Program-made: the position numbers and the translations under genes | In this document: positions 56,699 to 64,000 of the stretch, in pieces | How positions within the stretch are numbered: position 1 is the stretch's first letter | How the letters are laid out: each line of letters opens with the position of its first letter | NCBI RefSeq assembly: GCF_035918015.1 | Contig: NZ_CP109132.1 | Span: 3,658,001-3,722,000 of the forward strand | Source: Streptomyces sp. NBC_01754 | Lineage (GTDB): Bacteria; Actinomycetota; Actinomycetes; Streptomycetales; Streptomycetaceae | Reading direction: 5' to 3' | DNA: 64,000 nucleotides | The notes under the pieces: generated by a model | The model's input: the letters and a program-made list of their open reading frames with translations, nothing else | The model's database searches: none | Told to the model about the DNA's origin: nothing

Positions 56699-57247
56699 AT
56701 GGACGCAGCGCAGCAAGAGGCGACGGCGAGAGCCCGTGAACTCCAGCGCAGCTGGTACGGGGAGCCGCTGGGGGCGCTCTTCCGCAGGCTGATCGATGAT
56801 CTCGGCCTCAACCAGGCCCGGCTCGCCGCGGTGCTCGGACTGTCCGCTCCGATGCTGTCCCAGCTGATGAGCGGCCAGCGGGCCAAGATCGGGAACCCCG
56901 CGGTCGTCCAGCGTGTCCAGGCCCTCCAGGAACTCGCCGGTCAGGTGGCGGACGGCAGCATAAGCGCCGCAGAGGCCACCGACCGCATGGAGGAGATCAA
57001 GAAGTCCCAGGGCGGCTCGGTGCTCACCAACAGCGGGCAGACCACCAGCACCGGCGGAGCCCCCACGGTCCGGCGCGTGGTCCGCGAGATCCAGTCCCTG
57101 CTCCGGTCGGTCGCCGCGGCGGGCGACATCATCGACGCCGCGGACTCCCTCGCCTCGACCCACCCGGAACTGGCAGAGTTCCTCCGGGTGTACGGAGCCG
57201 GGCGCACCGCGGACGCGATCGCGCACTACGAAGGACACCAGAGCTGA
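56699..57247 (+). CDS. XRE-type helix-turn-helix regulator
   Basis: 182 aa. HTH at about residues 23-70 (LIDDLGLNQARLAAVLGLSAPMLSQLMSG), then a helical C-terminal domain (VRRVVREIQSLLRSV) of no known ligand. GGGGAG 7 nt before ATG. Just upstream of a Ser/Thr kinase gene on the same strand (107 nt), so the kinase may act on it; that is inference. Conserved in streptomycetes near oriC. Confidence 0.9.
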   Translation: MDAAQQEATARARELQRSWYGEPLGALFRRLIDDLGLNQARLAAVLGLSAPMLSQLMSGQRAKIGNPAVVQRVQALQELAGQVADGSISAAEATDRMEEIKKSQGGSVLTNSGQTTSTGGAPTVRRVVREIQSLLRSVAAAGDIIDAADSLASTHPELAEFLRVYGAGRTADAIAHYEGHQS

Positions 57248-57354
57248 GGAATCCCTGAGACCGTGGACGCGGGTCCTGCCGGGCAGAGCCCTGGCAGTAC
57301 CCGGGCGGCCGGGGAACACAAGCCGGAACTTGGACGGGGAGCGGGCACAGCACA

Positions 57355-58764
57355 ATGGGTGAGGTCTTCGCCGGTCGGTACGAATTGGTCGATCCGATCG
57401 GACGCGGTGGGGCCGGCGCCGTCTGGCGCGCCTGGGACCACCGGCGGCGCAGGTACGTGGCCGCCAAGGTTCTCCAGCAGAGCGACGCGCACGCGCTGCT
57501 GCGCTTCGTCCGTGAGCAGGCGCTGCGTATCGAGCACCCGCACGTGCTGGCTCCCGCCAGCTGGGCCGCCGACGACGACAAGGTCCTGTTCACGATGGAC
57601 GTGGTCAGCGGCGGATCGCTGACCCACCTCATCGGCGACTACGGCCCGCTCCCGCCGCGGTTCGTCTGCCTGCTGCTCGACCAGTTGCTGTCCGGACTGT
57701 CCACCGTGCACGCCGAGGGGGTGGTGCACCGCGACATCAAACCGGCCAACATCCTGCTGGACGCCACCGGGACGGGGCGGCCGCATCTACGGCTCTCCGA
57801 CTTCGGTATCTCGATGCGCAAGGGCGAGCCACGGCTGACCGAGACCAACTACGTGGTGGGTACGCCGGGTTACTTCGCTCCCGAGCAGATGATGGGCGCC
57901 GAGCCCGACTTCCCCGCCGACCTCTTCGCGGTCGGCCTGGTCGCGCTCTACCTGCTCCAGGGCAAGAAGCCCGACGCCCAGACCCTGATCGAGACCTTCG
58001 CCGCCCACGGGGTCCCCACGGCACCGCCGGGCATCCCGGAACCCTTGTGGCAGGTCCTCGCGGGACTGCTCCAGCCGGACCCCCAGGCCCGTTTCCGTAC
58101 GGCCACGGGCACGCGCAAGGCCCTCATGGCCGCGCTGGAGATGCTGCCGGAGGCGGACCCGCACGAGGAGCCGGTGGAGGTCTTCGACCAGATCGGGCCA
58201 CTGCCGGAGGGCTTCGGACCCGCCGGGCCCGTACAGGCCACGCAGACCCCACAAGCCCCGCGGACGCCCGCACAGCCCGCCGGCGGCACCGGCGTCGCTG
58301 CGGCCACCGGAGCCACCGGGCAAACGCCTCAGCCTCCCCAGGGAACCGGGCAGCAGCCGTCCGCGCCACCTCCCGCCCCCGTCTCCATGTCCGAGACGGG
58401 CAGCTTCCACCTCGCACCGCCCCCGCAGCAGCCCGCGCCTCTTCCCCGGCCGGCGCAGCCGTACGCCCCGCAGCAGCCCGGCCCGGCCGCGCTGCACCCG
58501 GACTCCCCCGCCGCCCTCGCCGCCGCACCCGACCACGTCCCGCCCCAGCCCGGCGCGGTGGGCCACGGCACGGGGCCCACCCGTGCCTACCCCGGCCCGC
58601 ACCCGCAGGCCCCCGGCCAGGCCCCGGCCACCGGGCCCTCCTCACCCGCGCCCCAGACGGCTCCCCGAACGAGGCCGGGACCGCCACGCATGGTGGCGGT
58701 CCCGGTCCTGGTCGTGGCTCTGATCTGTTTCGCGGTGGGCGTCTGGGCGCTGACCCGGACCTGA
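57355..58764 (+). CDS. Ser/Thr protein kinase with C-terminal membrane anchor
   Basis: 469 aa. Kinase domain about 8-265: IGRGGAGAVWRAWD, K38, HRDIKPAN (Asp127), DFG (Asp149), activation loop RLTETNYVVGTPGYFAPEQ. The linker (about 285-445) is Pro/Gln/Ala-rich with no repeats of known domain. A single helix at the extreme C terminus (VAVPVLVVALICFAVGVWAL) leaves almost no outer domain, so it cannot sense outside signals directly. Fourth kinase in the window. Confidence 0.92.
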   Translation: MGEVFAGRYELVDPIGRGGAGAVWRAWDHRRRRYVAAKVLQQSDAHALLRFVREQALRIEHPHVLAPASWAADDDKVLFTMDVVSGGSLTHLIGDYGPLPPRFVCLLLDQLLSGLSTVHAEGVVHRDIKPANILLDATGTGRPHLRLSDFGISMRKGEPRLTETNYVVGTPGYFAPEQMMGAEPDFPADLFAVGLVALYLLQGKKPDAQTLIETFAAHGVPTAPPGIPEPLWQVLAGLLQPDPQARFRTATGTRKALMAALEMLPEADPHEEPVEVFDQIGPLPEGFGPAGPVQATQTPQAPRTPAQPAGGTGVAAATGATGQTPQPPQGTGQQPSAPPPAPVSMSETGSFHLAPPPQQPAPLPRPAQPYAPQQPGPAALHPDSPAALAAAPDHVPPQPGAVGHGTGPTRAYPGPHPQAPGQAPATGPSSPAPQTAPRTRPGPPRMVAVPVLVVALICFAVGVWALTRT

Positions 58765-58780
58765 TCCGTGGCCCCCGGGC

Positions 58781-60121
58781 CTACCAGGCCTGGGGCGGCG
58801 CTCCGTACGGCGGCTGCCCGCCCGTGGCCGGCGCCGGTCCTGAGACGGCCCGCCGCCTGGCCAGCAGGGTCCACATCCCCAGGCCGAGCACCAGCACGGT
58901 GCCCGCGCCGATGCCGGCCGCGGCGACCAGGGTCATGGTGTGGCTCCTCCCGGCCGCCTCCGGGGCGCTCTGCCCGCTCTTGGCCATGTCCCTGTCGCCG
59001 TCGGACACCCCGAAGATCCCCGCGTCCCCCTCGTAGGGCCCCGGACCGGCCTTGCCCCGGACGTTGATCCTGAGGGTCAGGCCGAGAGGGGTGTCCCCGT
59101 AGTGCTCGGCAACCCCGGGGGAGAGCGTCACCGAGAGGTAGTACCAGCCGGCGAACCGCATGGCGGAGACGCCCGAAGCGGACTCGAAACGGTTCTGGTA
59201 CGCCACCGGGGGCAGCGGGTCCAGGGCCACCGAGACGGGCTTGCCCGCGTACGACCCGGTGGCGTCGTCGACGTGTCCGAGCGCCGGGTTGTCCAGCGCC
59301 ACGGCCAGGGCGTTGCCGAGGTACTGGGTGGACTTGTTGTTGTTGCTGAGCGAGGCGGTCGCGAAGATCTGCTGGCCCCAGTCCACCGGCACCCGGTAGA
59401 AACGCGTCTGGCCCGGGGCGACGGTGTCCACCCACTCACCCGTCTCCAGGCCGGTGGCATCGTGGTAGCTGCTGCCGCCGGACCGCTTCTGCTTCCCACT
59501 CGGCGGGGTCGGGGAGGACGACGGCCAGTTCTCGGGCAGCGCGGTCGGCGCGGTCCACCCCGACTTCAGGGCGGGCTCCTGCGTGTACCGCAGTTCCAGG
59601 TCCCACTCGGCGGGGGACGAGGTCGCCTTGCTCTGCCGCTCGATCAGGACGTTGTACGTACCGGCGGCCGAGCAGGAGCCGCCGTCGTCCTTCGCCACCG
59701 TCCGGTACGCGTACGCGGCGATGGGACGCGGGAACTCCGCGGACTCGAAGGCCGCGTCCTCGGAGCTGCACCGAGCGTCGTCGAGACTGCGCATGCTGAC
59801 GGTGATGCCGTCCCCGTAGGCGACCTTCCCGGGGGCCCTCGGCACGGCGACCGCGGAGACGTAGACGTCGGTCCGGTCGTCGAGGTCCACACGGTAGTAG
59901 AGCTTCTCGCCGGGCTTGATCGAGCTCTTGTAGACCGAGCCGGGCTCCAGTTCCGCCGCCTCGCCGTTCGTCTCCGTACCGCGGACCGTCTCGGCCGACG
60001 GGTCGAAGGCGTACGCCCCGGGCTCGGCGTCGGCGTACGCCTGTCCCGGCAGCACCGCCACCACGCACATCGCCGCGGCCGCCGCCAGCGTCGCCCGCCC
60101 CCTGCTGCGCTGCCTGTTCAC
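58781..60121 (-). CDS. Secreted, membrane-anchored protein paired with a VWA protein
   Basis: 446 aa from GTG 60121, overlapping the VWA gene stop. Signal peptide (TLAAAAAMCVVAVLPGQAYADA), a large outer domain with PGEKLYYRVDLDDRTDVYVS, RFYRVPVDWGQQ and WYYLSVTLSP, and a C-terminal helix (TLVAAAGIGAGTVLVLGLGMW) with an Arg-rich tail. No enzyme motif. The outer domain resembles the non-VWA half of its neighbour (both have a PGQT/PGE...FY, WGQQ, NRFES/NRYES and LSVTL series), so the two genes share ancestry. Confidence 0.8.
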   Translation of the reverse strand: MNRQRSRGRATLAAAAAMCVVAVLPGQAYADAEPGAYAFDPSAETVRGTETNGEAAELEPGSVYKSSIKPGEKLYYRVDLDDRTDVYVSAVAVPRAPGKVAYGDGITVSMRSLDDARCSSEDAAFESAEFPRPIAAYAYRTVAKDDGGSCSAAGTYNVLIERQSKATSSPAEWDLELRYTQEPALKSGWTAPTALPENWPSSSPTPPSGKQKRSGGSSYHDATGLETGEWVDTVAPGQTRFYRVPVDWGQQIFATASLSNNNKSTQYLGNALAVALDNPALGHVDDATGSYAGKPVSVALDPLPPVAYQNRFESASGVSAMRFAGWYYLSVTLSPGVAEHYGDTPLGLTLRINVRGKAGPGPYEGDAGIFGVSDGDRDMAKSGQSAPEAAGRSHTMTLVAAAGIGAGTVLVLGLGMWTLLARRRAVSGPAPATGGQPPYGAPPQAW

Positions 60122-62118
60122 GCGCTTCCCCTCGTCGTCCGCGTACCCGACCGGCGTCGGCTGCGTACGACGACGAGCCCCGCGATCAGAGCGACCACGG
60201 CACCCGCTGTGCCGGCGATCGCCATGCCGGTCCATCCTGCCCCGCCCCCACCACTGCTGTCTGCGGCCACCGCCGGATCATCCCTCTTGACCCCCTTCGT
60301 CCCCCCGGACCCCGGTGTCACGACGGAGGCCTCGTGCTGCGGGCCCGCCAGCTCGTCCCCGAGGACCGCCACCCGCAGCACCACACCGATCCTCGGGTTC
60401 TCCGCGATCTCCGCCGCCTTGGCTCCCAGGGTCACCGACAGGTAGAAGTCGCCCCCGGCGTGCACCGGCCGGACCGAGGTACGCGACTCGTAGCGGTTGG
60501 TCCAGGCGACGGGGACCGACCCCGTCCCCGCGATCGCCGGGCGACCGCTGTACGACGTGCGCCCGGTGAACTCGCCACCGCCGCCGACCGGGAAGCGCGC
60601 CGGGGTGAACAACTGGGTCGCGCCGTACGAATAGGTGGAGGAAATCCCTTCCACCGTGGGTTCGTTGGCGAACTCCACGTCATAGCGGACCTGTTGGCCC
60701 CAGCCGGCCGGGACCTTGTACCAGAGGGTCTGCGAGGGCAGGATACGGTCCCTCCACACGCCCTGGCCGAGCTCTCGGGCGTCGTTGAAACCGGTCCCGC
60801 CCCGGACGTCGCGGGGATCCCCCACGGGCAGCACGGCCCGCTTGCCGCCCTCGCCGTACGCCGGCTGGGACTGGGCGGGGACGACCCCCTCGGCCAGCGG
60901 CTCCTCGGTCCGGTACACCAGCTCCAGCGGCCAACGGGCGGCGTCCGAACCCTTCTTGCTCTGCCGCTCGACCACGAGCAGGTAGCGCCCCTGCGCGTCG
61001 CAGCCCCGGCCACCCGCCTCGGACGGGATCCGCGCGACGGCCGACGTCAGCGGGACCGCCCCCTCCTTCTGGCCGAAGTACCGGTTGTCCGTCCCGCACA
61101 GGGGTCCTTCGGCACCGCCGGTCAGGCGGGTACGCAGGGCGTCGAGGGAATCGACGGCCGCCCCGGGCTGCGGTACGGCGGTCGCGGCGAAGCCTGCCGT
61201 GGAGACCGCGTCCAGGGCGACGGAGTAGTACCGCTTCTCACCCGGCCCGATGGTGTCGAGGTACTGCCCGGGGCCGATCGCCGGGGCGTCCTGGGCACGC
61301 GCCCCTCCCTCGATCCGCTCGCCCTCCAACCGGTATCCGCCGGCGGAGAGTTCGGCCGACCGCTGGAGCTGCCTGGCGAGCGCGTCGGCGTCGGGGGCGT
61401 CGTAGTAGCGCCCGTTGCCCGCCTCGGCGATGCATTCCAGCTGTTCACGGGCCGCGCCCTCGACCTGGAAGCCCACGGTGTCGATGCGGAGCCCGACGCC
61501 CTGAGCGCCGAGCTGCGCGGCGACCTCACAGGGCGGAGGCGTACCGCAGTTGTCCTCGCCGTCGGAGATCAGGAGAATCGTGCGCGTGCCGATGGCGCCG
61601 TCCCGGGGCTCGGGAAGGTCCTCCGCGGCCTTCTGGAGGGAGAGCCCGATGGGGGTGTCACCGGTGGGGCGGACGCCCGCGACGGCGCTCTTCATGGCGG
61701 CCCTGTCCAACGCGCGCACGGGCCGCACCAGCCGGGTGTCCGTGCAGCCCTGGGGCCGGTCCGCGCCGTAGACCCGCAGCCCGGTCGGATAACCGTCGGG
61801 CAGCGCGTCGACCACGGCCCCCACCGCCCGGCGGGCGCTCTCCATGCGGGTGCCGCCCGTACCGTCGTCGTCCCCCATGGACCCCGAGGAGTCGAGCACC
61901 ATGACGAGACTCCCGCGGCCGGTGACGTCCTGCGCCTCCGCGGCGGCCGGCCCGGCCGGCCCGGCGGGCGCGGCCGTCGCGGGCAGCGCTCCCGCGACCG
62001 TCGCGAGCAGCACCCCCGAGACCAGGGCCCCCGCTCTCGCCCCGCGCCCGAGGCTCCCCGCTGTCGTACGTACCCCCACCAGGCCCCCTCGGCCGTCAGC
62101 CCCAGTCTCTTTGCTCAC
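60118..62118 (-). CDS. Secreted von Willebrand factor A domain protein
   Basis: 666 aa. Signal peptide (ALVSGVLLATVAGALPATAAP), then a VWA domain about 65-250 with an intact MIDAS: DSSGSMG, Thr in PTGDTPIG, Asp in ISDGEDNCG. The rest (about 260-620) is a beta-rich region shared with the downstream paralogue, and a C-terminal helix (WTGMAIAGTAGAVVALIAGLVVV) with Arg tail anchors it. VWA domains bind metal and partner proteins; here the partner is likely the smaller paralogue. Substrate or ligand unknown. Confidence 0.88.
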   Translation of the reverse strand: MSKETGADGRGGLVGVRTTAGSLGRGARAGALVSGVLLATVAGALPATAAPAGPAGPAAAEAQDVTGRGSLVMVLDSSGSMGDDDGTGGTRMESARRAVGAVVDALPDGYPTGLRVYGADRPQGCTDTRLVRPVRALDRAAMKSAVAGVRPTGDTPIGLSLQKAAEDLPEPRDGAIGTRTILLISDGEDNCGTPPPCEVAAQLGAQGVGLRIDTVGFQVEGAAREQLECIAEAGNGRYYDAPDADALARQLQRSAELSAGGYRLEGERIEGGARAQDAPAIGPGQYLDTIGPGEKRYYSVALDAVSTAGFAATAVPQPGAAVDSLDALRTRLTGGAEGPLCGTDNRYFGQKEGAVPLTSAVARIPSEAGGRGCDAQGRYLLVVERQSKKGSDAARWPLELVYRTEEPLAEGVVPAQSQPAYGEGGKRAVLPVGDPRDVRGGTGFNDARELGQGVWRDRILPSQTLWYKVPAGWGQQVRYDVEFANEPTVEGISSTYSYGATQLFTPARFPVGGGGEFTGRTSYSGRPAIAGTGSVPVAWTNRYESRTSVRPVHAGGDFYLSVTLGAKAAEIAENPRIGVVLRVAVLGDELAGPQHEASVVTPGSGGTKGVKRDDPAVAADSSGGGGAGWTGMAIAGTAGAVVALIAGLVVVRSRRRSGTRTTRGSA

Positions 62119-62194
62119 GCAAGCTAGCTATTTGCTGAGGTGAACTCAAGTGCACAACCGTCACGGTCCCGCAACAGCGGCCGGACAGCACGAA

Positions 62195-62219
62195 GCCCCG
62201 GCCGCTCAGCGACCGGGGC
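62195..62219 (-). terminator. Terminator of the DLW-39 gene
   Basis: GCCCCGG (62195-62201) with CCGGGGC (62213-62219), an 11-nt loop containing CGCTCAGCG. Confidence 0.7.
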
Positions 62220-62240
62220 CCGTGATCAGACTGTTCCGTC

Positions 62241-62375
62241 TCACACACCCGAACCTGCGGGCACGGAGTCGGTCGCCTCCGTCCACAGATCCTGCTCGGC
62301 GCGATCCGCCTGGATCTGGCGGTACACGAGGAGCCCGCCGATGGCGGCCAGTGCGACCAGGAGAAGCTTCTTCAC
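62241..62375 (-). CDS. DLW-39 family membrane microprotein
   Basis: 44 aa from GTG 62375. KKLLLVALAAIGGLLVYRQIQ forms one helix, followed by ADRAEQDLWTEATD, which contains the DLW tripeptide naming the actinobacterial family. Usually found close to dnaA/gyr genes; function unknown. A longer in-frame start at 62504 would cover the promoter and is rejected. The 281-bp gap to the right has no gene. Confidence 0.85.
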   Translation of the reverse strand: MKKLLLVALAAIGGLLVYRQIQADRAEQDLWTEATDSVPAGSGV

Positions 62376-62656
62376 CGCGCGACCTCGTCTTTCCTTGACG
62401 TAAGGGACTTCTGCCGCCCGACTATACACACCGGCCGATACCGTTCGGTGACCTGCCCGGGACCCGGAGGGCGCCTGTTTCCGGACCTTCACGGGACCGG
62501 ACACGGCCTGTGGGGAAAGCCGCTGGAGCCCGTTGCACCAGAAGAGTGGTGTTCATCGGAAGATCGGCGCAGCGCGGGCGTCGGTGCCCGGATTCAGGCT
62601 CCGGATCCACATCATCGGAAAGGTAAGCAAACCGGACCACCTGAAAGTGAGGGGCC

Positions 62657-63016
62657 ATGAGCACCTTCAAGGTCAAGAGCATCTGGACCGCCTTCGTCAC
62701 CGTCTTCTTCGCACTCCTCGCCTCGCTGGGCCTCACCTCCACCGCCCAGGCCACGGTCACGGAGCCGACGGTCACGCCCCAGGAGCACACGAGCGCGACC
62801 ACGGCAACCGCGGCGGCTCCGTCGGTCCGCTGGACCCTTCCGCGTGACCGGGCGCTGCCGCCCACGATGAAGCAGCGCATCCGCGCCGAGGCCCACGGCT
62901 CCTCCCCGGCCACCCGCCACCTGTCGGCCGACCCGGCGGCCACCACCCCCGCGACGGGCACTGCCCACGCCCACCGCACGACCCCGGGGGGCGACTCGGC
63001 CCTGCTCCCGCCGTGA
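62657..63016 (+). CDS. Small secreted protein (DUF6344-like)
   Basis: 119 aa. Signal peptide or anchor (IWTAFVTVFFALLASLGLTSTAQA), then a Thr/Ala/Pro-rich exported part with no domain. GTGAGGGG precedes ATG at 2-4 nt. Recognised only as a streptomycete-type hypothetical secreted protein. Confidence 0.72.
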   Translation: MSTFKVKSIWTAFVTVFFALLASLGLTSTAQATVTEPTVTPQEHTSATTATAAAPSVRWTLPRDRALPPTMKQRIRAEAHGSSPATRHLSADPAATTPATGTAHAHRTTPGGDSALLPP

Positions 63017-63044
63017 GCCCTGCGCCACCGCACTCCAGACTCCA

Positions 63045-63077
63045 GGCCCCTGGTCCGGTTCACACCGGACGGGGGCC
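63045..63077. terminator. Terminator between convergent genes
   Basis: GGCCCC/GGGGCC outer arms (63045-63050, 63072-63077) and TCCGGT/ACCGGA inner arms (63054-63059, 63064-63069). Overlaps the end of the leftward regulator gene. Confidence 0.65.
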
Positions 63078-64000
63078 CTTTCGCGTGCCCGCCAGGTCGC
63101 GGTAGGCGGCGCCGAGGGCATCGAGGCTGCGGGCCAGGGCGGCGCAGTTCACCGCGGCGTAGCTGACCACCAGGGCCGGCGGCCTCGTGGTGTCCGTCAG
63201 CACGTAGAAGCGGCCGCCGCGCACCAGCACCGAGCGGTGGCGGGCGGCCCGTACCAGCGCGTGTTCGTCGACGTGGGCGGGGAGTTCGAGGTACGCCTGA
63301 AGGCCGCTGTCCCGCCCCAGGAGCCGGGCTCCGGGCAGGCAGCTCGCGACTTGGCGGCGGACGACCCCGCGCCGCTTGTGGAATTCGGCGCGCATCTTGC
63401 GCTGGTGCCGGTCCAGGCCGCCCGTGTCGATGAACCGGGCCAGGGAGAGCTGCTCGATGCCCGAGCAGCCGAGGTCCCAGCCGGCCCGTACGTGCTCCAC
63501 CGAGGACATCAGCTCCGAGGGCGCGGCCAGCCAGCCCAGCCGCAGGGCGGGGGCGAGGATCTTGCTGGCGCTGCCCGCGTAGACGACCCGGTCGGGGGCC
63601 AGGCTCTGGAGGGCGGGCTGCCGGTCGGAGCGGTGCAGGAAGGCTCCGTCGAAGTCGTCCTCCAGTACGTAGCCGTCCACCGAGCGGGCCCAGGCGATGA
63701 GCCGCTCGCGGCGCTCCTGGCTGAGCCGGGAGCCGGTCGGGAAGTGGTTGCCCGGAGTCATCAGCACGGCGCGTACGCCGCTGCGCTCCAGGAGGTCCAC
63801 GCGCAGCCCGTCCTCGTCGACCGGTATGCCGACCGGGCGCAGACCCGAGCTGGTGATGAACTCGCGCTCGCCCGGGTGGCCGGGGTCCTCCACCCCCAGG
63901 GACCGGTGGCCCCGGTCGATGAGCACCTTGCAGATCAGGGCCAGCCCCTGGGCGAACCCCGCGGTGAGCATCAGGTCCTCGGGCCTGGTCCGTACGCCAC
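63060..64000 (-). CDS. MocR/PdxR-type regulator, aminotransferase part (truncated by edge)
   Basis: At least 313 codons with no start inside the window; the frame stays open to 64000. The visible part is the fold-type I aminotransferase domain: DPGHPGERE, TPGNHFPTGSRLSQERRERLI, EDDFDGAF, PLP lysine in GSASKILAPALRLGW. In MocR proteins this follows an N-terminal GntR HTH, which would lie to the right of the window. Such factors use PLP to sense B6 or amino acids. A stand-alone aminotransferase is the less likely alternative. Confidence 0.85.
   Translation of the reverse strand, partial: GVRTRPEDLMLTAGFAQGLALICKVLIDRGHRSLGVEDPGHPGEREFITSSGLRPVGIPVDEDGLRVDLLERSGVRAVLMTPGNHFPTGSRLSQERRERLIAWARSVDGYVLEDDFDGAFLHRSDRQPALQSLAPDRVVYAGSASKILAPALRLGWLAAPSELMSSVEHVRAGWDLGCSGIEQLSLARFIDTGGLDRHQRKMRAEFHKRRGVVRRQVASCLPGARLLGRDSGLQAYLELPAHVDEHALVRAARHRSVLVRGGRFYVLTDTTRPPALVVSYAAVNCAALARSLDALGAAYRDLAGTRKGPRPV

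Noticed and set aside
58781..62118. VWA pair as sortase substrates
   Set aside because: Neither C terminus has LPXTG or LAXTG; they end in ordinary membrane anchors.

Overview
The window is high-GC DNA from a Streptomyces-type actinomycete. The evidence is the gene content: two branched-chain alpha-keto acid dehydrogenase operons, the proteasome activator Bpa, CrgA, paired class E sortases, a pknB-pbpA-rodA-pstP-fha cluster, GTG starts, GTGA/ATGA overlaps between genes, and 14-bp parS palindromes. Gene order matches, from memory, the oriC-proximal core of Streptomyces chromosomes just before dnaA. Two exact parS sites and several DnaA-box groups fit that placement, but dnaA, dnaN and oriC are not in the window.

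Left part (1-15.6 kb). A bkdA-bkdB-bkdC operon (bkdC cut by the edge) faces an orphan LuxR-type response regulator across a palindrome-rich, unusually AT-rich gap. Next come a flavin-reductase-like protein with a Gly-Ser repeat tail, a phosphotransferase, two divergent membrane Ser/Thr kinases, a secreted Gly-Ser repeat protein carrying an LAPTG motif, a PadR repressor with an ABC exporter (ATPase plus FtsX-type permease), and bpa.

Metabolic part (15.6-38.4 kb). A quinone oxidoreductase and a coupled mobA-moeA-potassium channel operon, with a parS site on the moeA/channel junction, lead to the second bkd operon and its Lrp-type regulator. Then comes a phenylacetate module: a TetR repressor, paaN and paaABCDE. 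Three near-identical operators lie upstream of paaN, paaA and the second bkd operon. A coupled DUF5819-HTTM-TrmH operon sits inside the paa module. Rhodanese, J-domain and DUF2252 genes follow, then a gap with the second parS and a tRNA-Leu.

Cell-envelope and signalling part (38.7-56.5 kb). fhaA, fhaB, pstP, rodA, pbpA and pknB run as one block (phospho-signalling plus peptidoglycan synthesis). After an Mrr-like pseudogene come, on the other strand, two class E sortases, a glutamine amidotransferase (pabA/trpG), a tiny membrane protein and a DUF881 protein. A complete IS1634-family element (1775 bp, 24-bp inverted repeats, 6-bp target duplication) is inserted in this operon. crgA, a DnaA-box cluster, a zinc-finger rhomboid protease, a cyclophilin, a DUF5324 protein and tRNA-Ala follow.

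Right part (56.7-64 kb). An HTH regulator and a fourth kinase are followed by a coupled pair of secreted proteins (VWA protein plus a smaller paralogue), the DLW-39 microprotein, a small secreted protein and a MocR-type regulator cut by the edge.
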